From a bacterium ADurb.Bin243 (lineage in GTDB: Bacteria > Muiribacteriota > UBA9980), in NCBI GenBank assembly GCA_002069765.1, contig MWBZ01000018.1:1-63745 (forward strand): 63,745 nt of DNA. Reading direction: 5' to 3'. Every line of letters begins with the position of its first letter. Position 1 is the first letter of the stretch. Of this stretch, positions 43,619 through 51,763 are shown piece by piece. A program made the translations under genes and the position numbers. The notes beneath the pieces were generated by a model, which saw only the letters and a list, made by a program, of their open reading frames with translations, did no database searches and had not been told where the DNA came from.

Positions 43619-46563
43619 AAAATATATATTTTTACTGCAACTATAAAAAAAGTATAGCCATGGTTTTCGATGAAAACCACAATCCCGAAAAAATATCATT
43701 GTCTGACGAATCGTCTGTCGATTATTTCGAGAAAGAGCATGAAATCAATCTCGTTGAAATGATGGTCGATTTAAAAGTTAAAAAGAACTACAGCTTTTTT
43801 TTAAACGAATTATTTTCGAAAATTATATTGGGAATTTTAAAAGACGTCGGCGCAATACCTCTCGATAATATATTTCTGACTTTTGATATCGATTCAGAAG
43901 CGCTGGCTAAATGCCCGCCATATTTTTCTGATTATAAATTTAAATTAATAAGTATTTTTGACGTTTTCGATAAATATTCATCGCTAATGCCTTCATTTAA
44001 CGGAATTAACTTTAATTTTGATTTTTCTTCAATGGGTCCGAACGATAAAAAAATCATAGGCGGAAGCTTCTGGAGCATATTAGATAAAATCAGAGTTGAA
44101 CATTTTAATGACGATAATGTTGAAAATAATGAAAAAATATTTCATAAGTGCCGTGAAAAATATATCGAGCTTCTGGCTACATTACGTTCGAAATCAGGTT
44201 CCGGAGAAGATTTTCGCGACGATATCGCGCACCTTTCAATATTAAAAACGCTCGCAGGCTCTGAAAAATATAAGGGGAAAACCATATACAAAAGCGGTCT
44301 TACAGAATGTTTTCCTTTAATTAAAGATGATTTTATCGATCGCGACGACTTGAAGGAAATTTCTGATTTATTTAAAAATTACGCTTTATTAAACGAAAGT
44401 AATATCATTTTAGAAGCGCAAGTCAGGCAGTCCGAAATTTTAAGGCGCGAGCAGGAAGAGAAACGGCGGCAGGAAATAGAGGTCCGCCGCAAAGAAGAAG
44501 AAATAAATAAAGGGAAAAAAACGCCCCAAAAAGAAGAAACTGCTGCCGGCGGAAATACAGATGACAAAGACGCGAAAGACGACGACGAAAATGAAAAAAA
44601 GAATAATAAAAGAAAACTTATATCTAAATTTATCGTTAATTTTTTAAAATTTGCTTTTGCTTTACTTATCATTGGGCCTCTTTATTATTTCCTGGCGTTG
44701 ACGCCTAATTTATTCGAATCTGGCGAATTCAACCATCTGGCTTTTCAATTCGCCGGCCATTCCGTTGCGGCAATTCTGTTGATTTCAGCATTCAGTTTTA
44801 CAAATAAGGTTTTTTATAAGTTTATCAGCGTCGCGGCGGTTTCAGGTATCTATTATTATGTCTGCGATAGTTTTTTGATCGGCTGTTATAGTTCGCTCGG
44901 CTTTGATATACCTTTTGAATCTACCTTCTGGCTATCGGCAATACCGTTTATAACTTCGATATTACCTTTGCTTTTGCTCGGAGGAAATTACTTGAGAATT
45001 TGCAAAACGGCGTTGCTGACGGTTTTCAATAACGTTTTTTCCGCTGTCGCCGTCATTTTAATTTATCTTATCGTCAGCTTATCCGTACTCGAGTTTACAT
45101 CCGCGGTCGATTCGCTCGCCGTTTATAGAAGCCGCAGGCAAAATATAGAAATGCTCAAAAAAGTGGCTATTGGCGCCGGAGTAGTTGTAGCCGCTTCTTA
45201 CATGACCCCTCTGGTTGGCTCCACCACTGTTTTAAAATATTTACCTATGGCGGTAAACCTTTATAAAACCGTCAAAATTTTGAAATCTAAAATAGAACTG
45301 GTAATGACCTTTATCGAACTTGGCAAACAAATCAGGCAATTCGATAAAGAAAATCCCTTCTCGAGTATCGATGATATACTTAAAGCGGGCAAGAAAATTC
45401 CTCAGCTTAAAGATTATGCCAACGCCTGTCAGAAAGTAATCGATGAATATGAAAAATTCGCTATAGAGGCGAGGAAAATTCTCGATTCTTTAGAATCAAT
45501 TGGAATAAACTCCCAACTCAGCGCAGAATATAAGACCATCATCAGTAAAAAGTGTGAAGAACTACAAGTAAAAATATCGAGTATAGGCGAGGATAAATCT
45601 AAAATAGAAGAAAAAATCTTTAAACTACTTAAAGATGAAGAAAAAGAAAATAATAAAACTCCGGCCAATTCTATCCATAATTCAAATATGCCGAAAAAAT
45701 CGTCACCCGAAGGCAGCAATCCGGTCGTCTTGAAGCACCCCGATAAAACGGAAGTAGCTGAGGCGGCCGAAAGCCGCGAAACCCTCATTAATAAAGTAAT
45801 TTCCGTCAATGACGGTTCTGACGAAATAGCTGCCGCCGTCGGAAAAGATATCGTACCGGTTAATAAGTCGGTGGGTGAAGCTGAATTGTTATTCAAAGCA
45901 GTCAGTAATAACGACACATCTGAAATTGCCGCCTTATTAAAAAAAGGAATTGCCGTCGACGCGACGAATGAAAATGGAATGAGTCCGCTGATGAGCGCGG
46001 TTAAAAACGGCAGCATGGAAGCGGTCGGCTTATTGCTGGAAGCATCAGACATCGAATTGCGTAATGACAAGAAAATTAACGCACTCGGTATGGCAGTTAC
46101 GGCCAATAATATCGAAATTGCCAGGCTATTGATTGAAAAGGGCGGCGCGGCAGTAAACTGCTATTTATGCAATGATAATCAGACACCGTTAATGCTGGCT
46201 ATAGGCAAATATGAAGTTGAAATGGCAAGGTTATTAATTGAAAAAAACGCCAGCCTTACTGCAACAAATAAATACGGCTGGACGCCACTGGCCTATGCGT
46301 TGTACAAGAAAGACGCTGAAATGGTAAAATTGCTTCTTGATAAAAAATGGGACCCGGCCTCCGACGTTAACGTTAAGATCGGCGAATATACTTTATTAAT
46401 GATGGCGGTCAACTACGACTGCGATGCCGAAATTATTGCGGCATTATTAAACTCTGGCGCCGATATTAAAACGAAAACAAAAAAAGGATTAACCGTTCTC
46501 GATATCGCTAAAAATAAAAATAATAAAATATATAACCTCCTTAAAAATTTTAAAAGAAGGTGA
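43615..46563 (+). CDS. polytopic membrane protein with N-terminal actin-like remnant and C-terminal ankyrin repeats
   Basis: 982 residues from ATG 43615, chosen because it forms an ATGA overlap with the previous stop; an in-frame ATG at 43600 is possible. Residues 1-240 run strand-rich then helical, with IYFYCNYKKSIAMVFDENHN and IPLDNIFLTFDIDSEAL in Hsp70-like positions but without catalytic motifs. A charged coiled coil (about 265-325) is followed by five or six membrane segments (about 340-550), another helical region, and a low-complexity linker. Five to six ankyrin repeats (about 760-980) end the protein, for example NGMSPLMSAVKNGSMEAVGL and NQTPLMLAIGKYEVEMARLL. Confidence 0.75.
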   Translation: MKNIYFYCNYKKSIAMVFDENHNPEKISLSDESSVDYFEKEHEINLVEMMVDLKVKKNYSFFLNELFSKIILGILKDVGAIPLDNIFLTFDIDSEALAKCPPYFSDYKFKLISIFDVFDKYSSLMPSFNGINFNFDFSSMGPNDKKIIGGSFWSILDKIRVEHFNDDNVENNEKIFHKCREKYIELLATLRSKSGSGEDFRDDIAHLSILKTLAGSEKYKGKTIYKSGLTECFPLIKDDFIDRDDLKEISDLFKNYALLNESNIILEAQVRQSEILRREQEEKRRQEIEVRRKEEEINKGKKTPQKEETAAGGNTDDKDAKDDDENEKKNNKRKLISKFIVNFLKFAFALLIIGPLYYFLALTPNLFESGEFNHLAFQFAGHSVAAILLISAFSFTNKVFYKFISVAAVSGIYYYVCDSFLIGCYSSLGFDIPFESTFWLSAIPFITSILPLLLLGGNYLRICKTALLTVFNNVFSAVAVILIYLIVSLSVLEFTSAVDSLAVYRSRRQNIEMLKKVAIGAGVVVAASYMTPLVGSTTVLKYLPMAVNLYKTVKILKSKIELVMTFIELGKQIRQFDKENPFSSIDDILKAGKKIPQLKDYANACQKVIDEYEKFAIEARKILDSLESIGINSQLSAEYKTIISKKCEELQVKISSIGEDKSKIEEKIFKLLKDEEKENNKTPANSIHNSNMPKKSSPEGSNPVVLKHPDKTEVAEAAESRETLINKVISVNDGSDEIAAAVGKDIVPVNKSVGEAELLFKAVSNNDTSEIAALLKKGIAVDATNENGMSPLMSAVKNGSMEAVGLLLEASDIELRNDKKINALGMAVTANNIEIARLLIEKGGAAVNCYLCNDNQTPLMLAIGKYEVEMARLLIEKNASLTATNKYGWTPLAYALYKKDAEMVKLLLDKKWDPASDVNVKIGEYTLLMMAVNYDCDAEIIAALLNSGADIKTKTKKGLTVLDIAKNKNNKIYNLLKNFKRR

Positions 46564-46568
46564 TATAA

Positions 46569-47390
46569 ATGCCTGACTCAAATACTGTGATGTTCCTTTC
46601 TGCTGTTTTATCAGAAAACGAGAAAATTGTTGAAGATCTTTTAAATAATGGCACAAATCCTGATGTTACGGATGATAAGGGACGAACCGCTTTGATGATT
46701 GCGGCTTATAAAGGTAATTTTGAAATTGTGAAACTTCTTATGGAAAGAGGCGCTTCGATACACATGACATCAAAAGATGGGCATACTGCTTTGGAAATGG
46801 CACATGCAAAGGGCTTTGAAAAAATCGAAGAGTATCTCGAATTAGAAAAAAATGCTGCTTCACTTATGATTATAAGTCCTTCATCTAGTAAAAAAAGCAG
46901 CACAATTAATAAAAGTAATGAACCCAAAACATATAATAGTGAATTTTTACAACGGTCAGAACACACTAAAAAGGAAAATGTAAAATTAGCATCCAAAGGT
47001 GCTGATGAGATTTATTGTCCGCATTGTGCGGCTGTAATTAAAAGCCAGGCTGTAATTTGTGTAAAATGTGGTTGTATGGTTAGAAATGATACACCTTCAA
47101 ACAGTAATAACGAGCAAAATTCACCTCAAACCGTCATTAATATAAATGGAAACAATCAAAATCCTAAAAACAATTATAATACTTATAACAACAGCGCTCC
47201 ATCATATAATTTAAATAGAGGTGAAAGTTCGATCGTATTGTTTAATGCATATAACAATCATCAAATTATAGTCTCTAATGCAGGATTATATTGCTTTTTA
47301 TTTGGTGCCTTTTATTTAGCATATAAAGGCATATGGGGCCATGCTATATTAGCAATTATTCTTGGCATTTTTACTGGCGGTCTTTCATGA
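46569..47390 (+). CDS. ankyrin / zinc-ribbon / membrane (TM2-like) protein
   Basis: 273 residues, starting six bases after the previous stop with GAAGGTGATATAAATG. Ankyrin repeats cover about 5-95 (KGRTALMIAAYKGNFEIVKL, DGHTALEMAHAKGFEKI). A linker leads to a zinc ribbon near 150-172 (YCPHCAA ... CVKCGC), then an Asn/Gln-rich stretch. The C-terminus is hydrophobic, AGLYCFLFGAFYLAYKGIWG then HAILAIILGIFTGG, resembling small TM2-type membrane domains. It combines the two motifs recurring in the locus, so it may be an adaptor at the membrane. The coding style is more AT-rich than that of its neighbour. Confidence 0.75.
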   Translation: MPDSNTVMFLSAVLSENEKIVEDLLNNGTNPDVTDDKGRTALMIAAYKGNFEIVKLLMERGASIHMTSKDGHTALEMAHAKGFEKIEEYLELEKNAASLMIISPSSSKKSSTINKSNEPKTYNSEFLQRSEHTKKENVKLASKGADEIYCPHCAAVIKSQAVICVKCGCMVRNDTPSNSNNEQNSPQTVININGNNQNPKNNYNTYNNSAPSYNLNRGESSIVLFNAYNNHQIIVSNAGLYCFLFGAFYLAYKGIWGHAILAIILGIFTGGLS

Positions 47391-47436
47391 CTTATATACC
47401 CATTTTTTGCTCATAACATAATTGTTAATCACTATC

Positions 47437-47465
47437 TTGAAAGAGGCTATAGAGCAGAATAATAT
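47437..47465 (+). promoter_or_regulatory. candidate promoter for the kinase gene
   Basis: TTGAAA (47437-47442) and TAATAT (47460-47465) with a 17-base spacer lie in the 122-base gap before the kinase gene, the largest gap in the locus. The kinase may be transcribed separately as well as with the locus. Confidence 0.45.
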
Positions 47466-47512
47466 TCATTTGTTACGATTTTAGTGAATGCAAAAAACAC
47501 TCGGAGGCCTTT

Positions 47513-49474
47513 GTGTCTAACTCGAAATATAAAATAATTAAAAAAATTGGCGAAGGCGGCATGGGAAGCATTTATCTAGGGCATGACCAAATATTGGACA
47601 GGCCCGTAGCGATTAAAGTATTATCTTCAAAACTATCGTCAAATAATGAGTTCATGGAAAGGTTTTTAACCGAAGCCAGAGTGTGCGCTAAGTTAAACCA
47701 TCCGAATATCATTAAAATTTTTGATTTTGGAACGAGCCAAAGCACCAATCAGGCTTATTTTGTTATGGAATTTGTCGACGGCGAAAGTTTAGCCGACCAT
47801 ATTAAATTCAATAAGATTGGGACTGAAAAGAGGCTGGTAGAAATATGTAAAAGCGTTCTGAGCGGTCTTAAATGCTCACACGATCAGGGTATTCTTCATC
47901 GCGACATCAAACCCGAAAATATTTTAATTAATGAGGAAGGGCGTCCTGTAATAATGGATTTCGGGATCGCCAAACTAATCCAAAACGAAAGCATCACCCG
48001 GGCCGGCGAAACCATGGGCACTCCAGAATATATGTCGCCCGAGCAGGTATTGGGCAACGAACTTAACTGCCAGACTGACATTTATTCCTTCGGAATTTTA
48101 ATGTATTATATGATAACGGGAAGATTGCCATTTCAGGCCGATACTCCCATAGCCACAGCCCTGAAACACGTTAATGAAGCGCCGATTCCACCATCAAAAT
48201 TCAATAGTTCGATGTCGCACGAACTTGAAAATATTATTTTAAAGGCAATTCAAAAAAATAAAAGTTCGAGATATCAAAATGCTAGCGAAATTATTAAAGA
48301 TCTTGAATCGCTTTACGGCCAGAATATTGGCTCAAATATTCCGGCTTGCGAAATTAAGCCTATAAAAACGGATAAATTCGATGTCTATAATTTGGGTGAT
48401 CAGAACCAGAATGTCGACGCCTCTCAGCCTGCTCAAAATGCCAAAAAATTAACTACAAACGGCCAGCCTCATGCGATTCAAAACGCCGAAAAAACCACGG
48501 AGATAAAACCATCAATAATAAGCTTTCATGATATTATAGTCAAATCGATCGAAGAGGAAAAATTAAACTTTCATGAGCTGTTATTCGATGCAATCACCGA
48601 TAACGATACAGTAATTTTTAATTTTTTAATCGACTTTAAAATACCTATCGACGTTATCGGAGAAAACAATTCAACACCGCTGATGCATTCGATAAGGTCT
48701 AATTCTAATGACATCTTTGATTTACTTATTTCTAACAAAGTAGACGTTAATTTTAAAAATAAAACAGGTGAAACGCCCTTAATGATAGCATGCGCTGTCG
48801 GCGATTTGGAAACCGTGAAGATCCTTATTAAAAAAGGCGCGAATCAGAACATTAAAAATTCAAAAAACGAAATAGCTTTTAATTACGCTGAAAACAAGGG
48901 GTATTCAGAAATAACCAATTATCTGTTGAATATTTCTAATACAATCTCGGAAACAAATGACATCGAAGAACCGGTGAACTCTAAAAATTACCGAAACGGC
49001 AACTTGTCGTTAAATGAAATTCTTCAGGAAAATATTGCAAACGGAAATTTAAATTCGGGATTTGAATTATTTCAATCTATCGAAACCGATAAACTAGCTA
49101 TCGCAAGCATTTTAATAAAACAAAAACTTGCCGGTGTTAATATAACGGATAAAAAATCAAATACCCCTCTTCATCAGGCGGTTAAATTTAACAATAAAAC
49201 TATGGCGGAATTGTTAATTAATAACGGCGCTAACTTCAACTCCGTCAATAATAACTGTGAAACTCCTCTTCATATAGCTTGCTTTAATGGAAATATCGAT
49301 CTGGTAAGCTTATTGATAGCAAAAACCGATTACAACATTAAAAATTCTAATAATAAAACCGCTCTCGACATCGCAAAAGAAAAAGGCACCAAAGAAATAA
49401 TCAAAATTATAGAAGCTACAATAAAATCCAGAACGCCTTCTTTAATTAACAGATTTATGGACATATTTAAATAA
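47513..49474 (+). CDS. Ser/Thr protein kinase with C-terminal ankyrin repeats
   Basis: 653 residues from GTG 47513 with GGAGG upstream. The kinase domain covers about 6-270: glycine loop GEGGMGSIYLG (13-23), Lys35 in VAIKVL, catalytic HRDIKPENIL (129-138), DFG at 149-151 and GTPEYMSPEQV in the activation region. All catalytic residues are present (PknB/Hanks type). A linker to about 370 follows. Two blocks of ankyrin repeats (about 385-475 and 540-640) include NSTPLMHSIRSNSNDIFDLL and CETPLHIACFNGNIDLVSLL. No membrane segment. As last gene of the locus it is a likely regulator or output, perhaps docking on the two ankyrin membrane proteins encoded just upstream. Confidence 0.92.
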   Translation: MSNSKYKIIKKIGEGGMGSIYLGHDQILDRPVAIKVLSSKLSSNNEFMERFLTEARVCAKLNHPNIIKIFDFGTSQSTNQAYFVMEFVDGESLADHIKFNKIGTEKRLVEICKSVLSGLKCSHDQGILHRDIKPENILINEEGRPVIMDFGIAKLIQNESITRAGETMGTPEYMSPEQVLGNELNCQTDIYSFGILMYYMITGRLPFQADTPIATALKHVNEAPIPPSKFNSSMSHELENIILKAIQKNKSSRYQNASEIIKDLESLYGQNIGSNIPACEIKPIKTDKFDVYNLGDQNQNVDASQPAQNAKKLTTNGQPHAIQNAEKTTEIKPSIISFHDIIVKSIEEEKLNFHELLFDAITDNDTVIFNFLIDFKIPIDVIGENNSTPLMHSIRSNSNDIFDLLISNKVDVNFKNKTGETPLMIACAVGDLETVKILIKKGANQNIKNSKNEIAFNYAENKGYSEITNYLLNISNTISETNDIEEPVNSKNYRNGNLSLNEILQENIANGNLNSGFELFQSIETDKLAIASILIKQKLAGVNITDKKSNTPLHQAVKFNNKTMAELLINNGANFNSVNNNCETPLHIACFNGNIDLVSLLIAKTDYNIKNSNNKTALDIAKEKGTKEIIKIIEATIKSRTPSLINRFMDIFK

Positions 49475-49619
49475 GACAAAATTATTTTATGAGTAATTTT
49501 TTGCTGTTTTTGTAATATATGTTTCAATATTTAAAAAGATGAGTTAATTTTCTGGATTTTTTCTAAAAAAATAAACAATCAAAGCAAAAGTATTGATATT
49601 GAAGTATTTTTAAATTTTA

Positions 49620-51197
49620 TCACATTCCCCAGACTGTTATTGCGTTTTTTTGTTTTTTAGTGAAAATCCTTTTCTTCCATGATTTTTCCAGAACGTTAAA
49701 AATCACGAGATGCCCTTCGGCGGCGCCGGAGCGGTCCATATATTCTTCGAGCTGTTTTATGCCTTCTTTTTCGGTATTAGCGTTGCACTTGACTTTCAGT
49801 TCGATGGCGAACCTGTCTTTTCCGAATTCGACGAGCAGGTCCATCCGCTTCATTCCAAGGCCGTATTCACGGAATATCCTGCCGCCGCCATTTATGACGC
49901 GCTGTAAAAAAGCCATCAATAAAAGATGCGGGCCGGCTTCTTTATAATCGAAACGCTCGAGCCATGCCTCGCTGTTTTCTCGAAAAAACTGTTGAAAATT
50001 TTCGAGGAGCCTGCCCATTTTAAGCCTGCCTTTTTCGATGTACCATGAAGTCTCTTCGACTATATCGCGCTGTTCCACATAAACCAATTCGCGCGGAATA
50101 ATTTCTTTATAAATCGCGTTCGATATAACATAGCTTCCTCTGGCTTTGATCAATCCGAGGTCAACTACATATTGCACGTCGTCGGGCGTTACGGGCGTTT
50201 CTTCCTTAGAGCCGGCGTTCATTTTTTTTGAAAATGTTATTTTTTCGCCCGCGAGCATAGGGCCGATAACTTTTCTGACGCGGTCTTCTCGCAATTTATG
50301 AATAAGCGAATCTATATGCGTATCGCGGCGCATGATGATGTTTTCTTTTGCCTGCTCGATGTGTGCCATGGTGACGGCCTTTTTCGGATCTTTTTCGATC
50401 TTGAAGCACGCCTCGTAGGCAAGAGTGTTAACAAGCCAGGGCTGGCCTTCGGTCAGCTCCCATACATATTCGAAAACTCCGGTTTCGAACTTTTGCCCGG
50501 TTTCTTTAGTGTGCTGCATATATAATTCTTTAATATCGTCTCTGGAAAAATCGCCGAGCCTGATAGATTCCGCCTTTATATTAAAAGCGCTGCCGCCGGT
50601 TATAATGGCTTTTCCTTCATCGCTATGGATACGATAATCGCGGACATCTCGCACGCCGCATAAAACGATGGACTGCGGAAATCCTTTCGGCCTTTTCGGA
50701 TAGCCGCTTCTGATCTGCCTTAAAACTGAAATGAGCGTATCGCCGACGAGCGAATCGATCTCATCGATCAAAAGCACCAGCGGCTTATCCAGCGGCATGC
50801 AAAATGCGTTTAAAAGAGAGCCCCATGCGCTAGTTCCGCTTAATTTTTCAACCGATTTTCTTGCCGCCGCGAATTTTCTGGCGAGATTTTTATGACTGTA
50901 GCCGATTTCGTTAGCGAGCGAGGCTATGATTGTCCGGATTCCCGTTTCTATATCGTCACGGGCCATCTGCGCATCTTCTACATTGACATATACGCAATGA
51001 TAGAGCTTACCCGCGTTCAAATAATCACGCAGCGCAATCAGCGAACTCGTTTTGCCAGTCTGACGCGGGGCGTGAAGCACGAAATACTTATGTTGTTCGA
51101 TAAGTTTAAGTATTTCGTCCTTATCGATCCGCTCGATCGGATCGAGGCAGTAATGCATTTTTGGAACTATCGGGCCGGCGTTGTTGAAGAATTTCAT
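49620..51197 (-). CDS. AAA-type ATPase with C-terminal PD-(D/E)XK-like domain
   Basis: 525 residues. Walker A is APRQTGKTSSL (about 43-53) and Walker B VLLIDEIDSL (about 140-149); GGSAFNIKAESIRLGDFSRD is typical of this AAA group. The winged-helix-like middle is followed by a nuclease-like end, with RMDLLVEFGKDRFAIELKVK giving the Asp and Glu-x-Lys pattern (about 455-475). Such ATPase/nuclease-fold proteins are numerous in some bacteria and archaea and their role is unclear; some may be mobile or defensive. AAAGGAGCC precedes the ATG. It is convergent with the kinase gene, so it is probably not part of the vWA/tubulin locus. Confidence 0.82.
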   Translation of the reverse strand: MKFFNNAGPIVPKMHYCLDPIERIDKDEILKLIEQHKYFVLHAPRQTGKTSSLIALRDYLNAGKLYHCVYVNVEDAQMARDDIETGIRTIIASLANEIGYSHKNLARKFAAARKSVEKLSGTSAWGSLLNAFCMPLDKPLVLLIDEIDSLVGDTLISVLRQIRSGYPKRPKGFPQSIVLCGVRDVRDYRIHSDEGKAIITGGSAFNIKAESIRLGDFSRDDIKELYMQHTKETGQKFETGVFEYVWELTEGQPWLVNTLAYEACFKIEKDPKKAVTMAHIEQAKENIIMRRDTHIDSLIHKLREDRVRKVIGPMLAGEKITFSKKMNAGSKEETPVTPDDVQYVVDLGLIKARGSYVISNAIYKEIIPRELVYVEQRDIVEETSWYIEKGRLKMGRLLENFQQFFRENSEAWLERFDYKEAGPHLLLMAFLQRVINGGGRIFREYGLGMKRMDLLVEFGKDRFAIELKVKCNANTEKEGIKQLEEYMDRSGAAEGHLVIFNVLEKSWKKRIFTKKQKNAITVWGM

Positions 51198-51451
51198 TAG
51201 TGGCTCCTTTAAGTTTATTATATTCGATTTTCAAACAAAATTCAAGCAAAAATATCTGCAACGGATTTCACATAAAAAATAACATGATTATAAAAACATG
51301 AAAAAATTGCGTATCTATTTTGGAAAAATACTTGATAATTTAAATCAAATGTGATAAAACAGGTTTACGAAGGTTTTCAGGTGTGAGACTAACTTAAATA
51401 TAGGTTGATTAACCCTAAAGTCAGCTATAACCCGTAATCCTGACTTTCTTA
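51198..51451. other. intergenic region between ATPase and R1 copy D
   Basis: AT-rich stretch holding the ATPase gene's ribosome-binding site and presumably its promoter. I see no strong consensus promoter and no gene. Together with R1 copy D it fills the 566-base gap before the FAD oxidoreductase. Confidence 0.4.
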
Positions 51452-51681
51452 CAGGCCATTATTGCAGCGCAGACGCGCGCGTGCGCGCGTCTGCAAAAAC
51501 ATAAAAAAGAGAAAGAATAAAAAATAAGAAATTTGAGAAAATTGCTGAAAAGAGCATAATTAAATTAAAGCCGCGGAAGAAAAGCCGGCAATTCTCGAGA
51601 ATAAAGCGTGAGGTTAATCCGGGGTTGGAAGGGATTTTAAGGGAAGGGAGGGGCCGCGGCCAATCGCCTTCCCTTATCAAA
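51452..51681 (+). repeat. structured repeat R1, copy D
   Basis: The shortest copy: box GGCCATTATTGC, hairpin 1 (51469-51479 with 51484-51494) identical in sequence to copy C, a shorter A-rich tract without tandem units, and a variant GCGTGAGG in place of GCGTCAGG. It then has the same G-rich block as copies A and C (G-runs 51621-51653), hairpin 2 with apical GGCCGCGGCC, and ATCAAA. It ends 82 bases before the FAD oxidoreductase ATG, a spacing close to that of copy B before hsdR. Confidence 0.8.
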
Positions 51682-51763
51682 AAAATTATTGAGTTTGATT
51701 TTTTTATTGCAAAATGAAAATTTATATTTAAGTTTTTTTCACATATTCAGGAGCGTGGACATT

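Noticed and set aside
25948-49474. The vWA/tubulin locus as a prophage or tailocin
   Set aside because: No integrase, terminase, capsid, tail or lysis gene. The genes encode membrane, cytoskeletal and signalling proteins.
1602-51681. R1 copies as a CRISPR-like or integron array
   Set aside because: Copies are single, kilobases apart, and lie in intergenic gaps. There are no regular spacers, cas genes or integrase.
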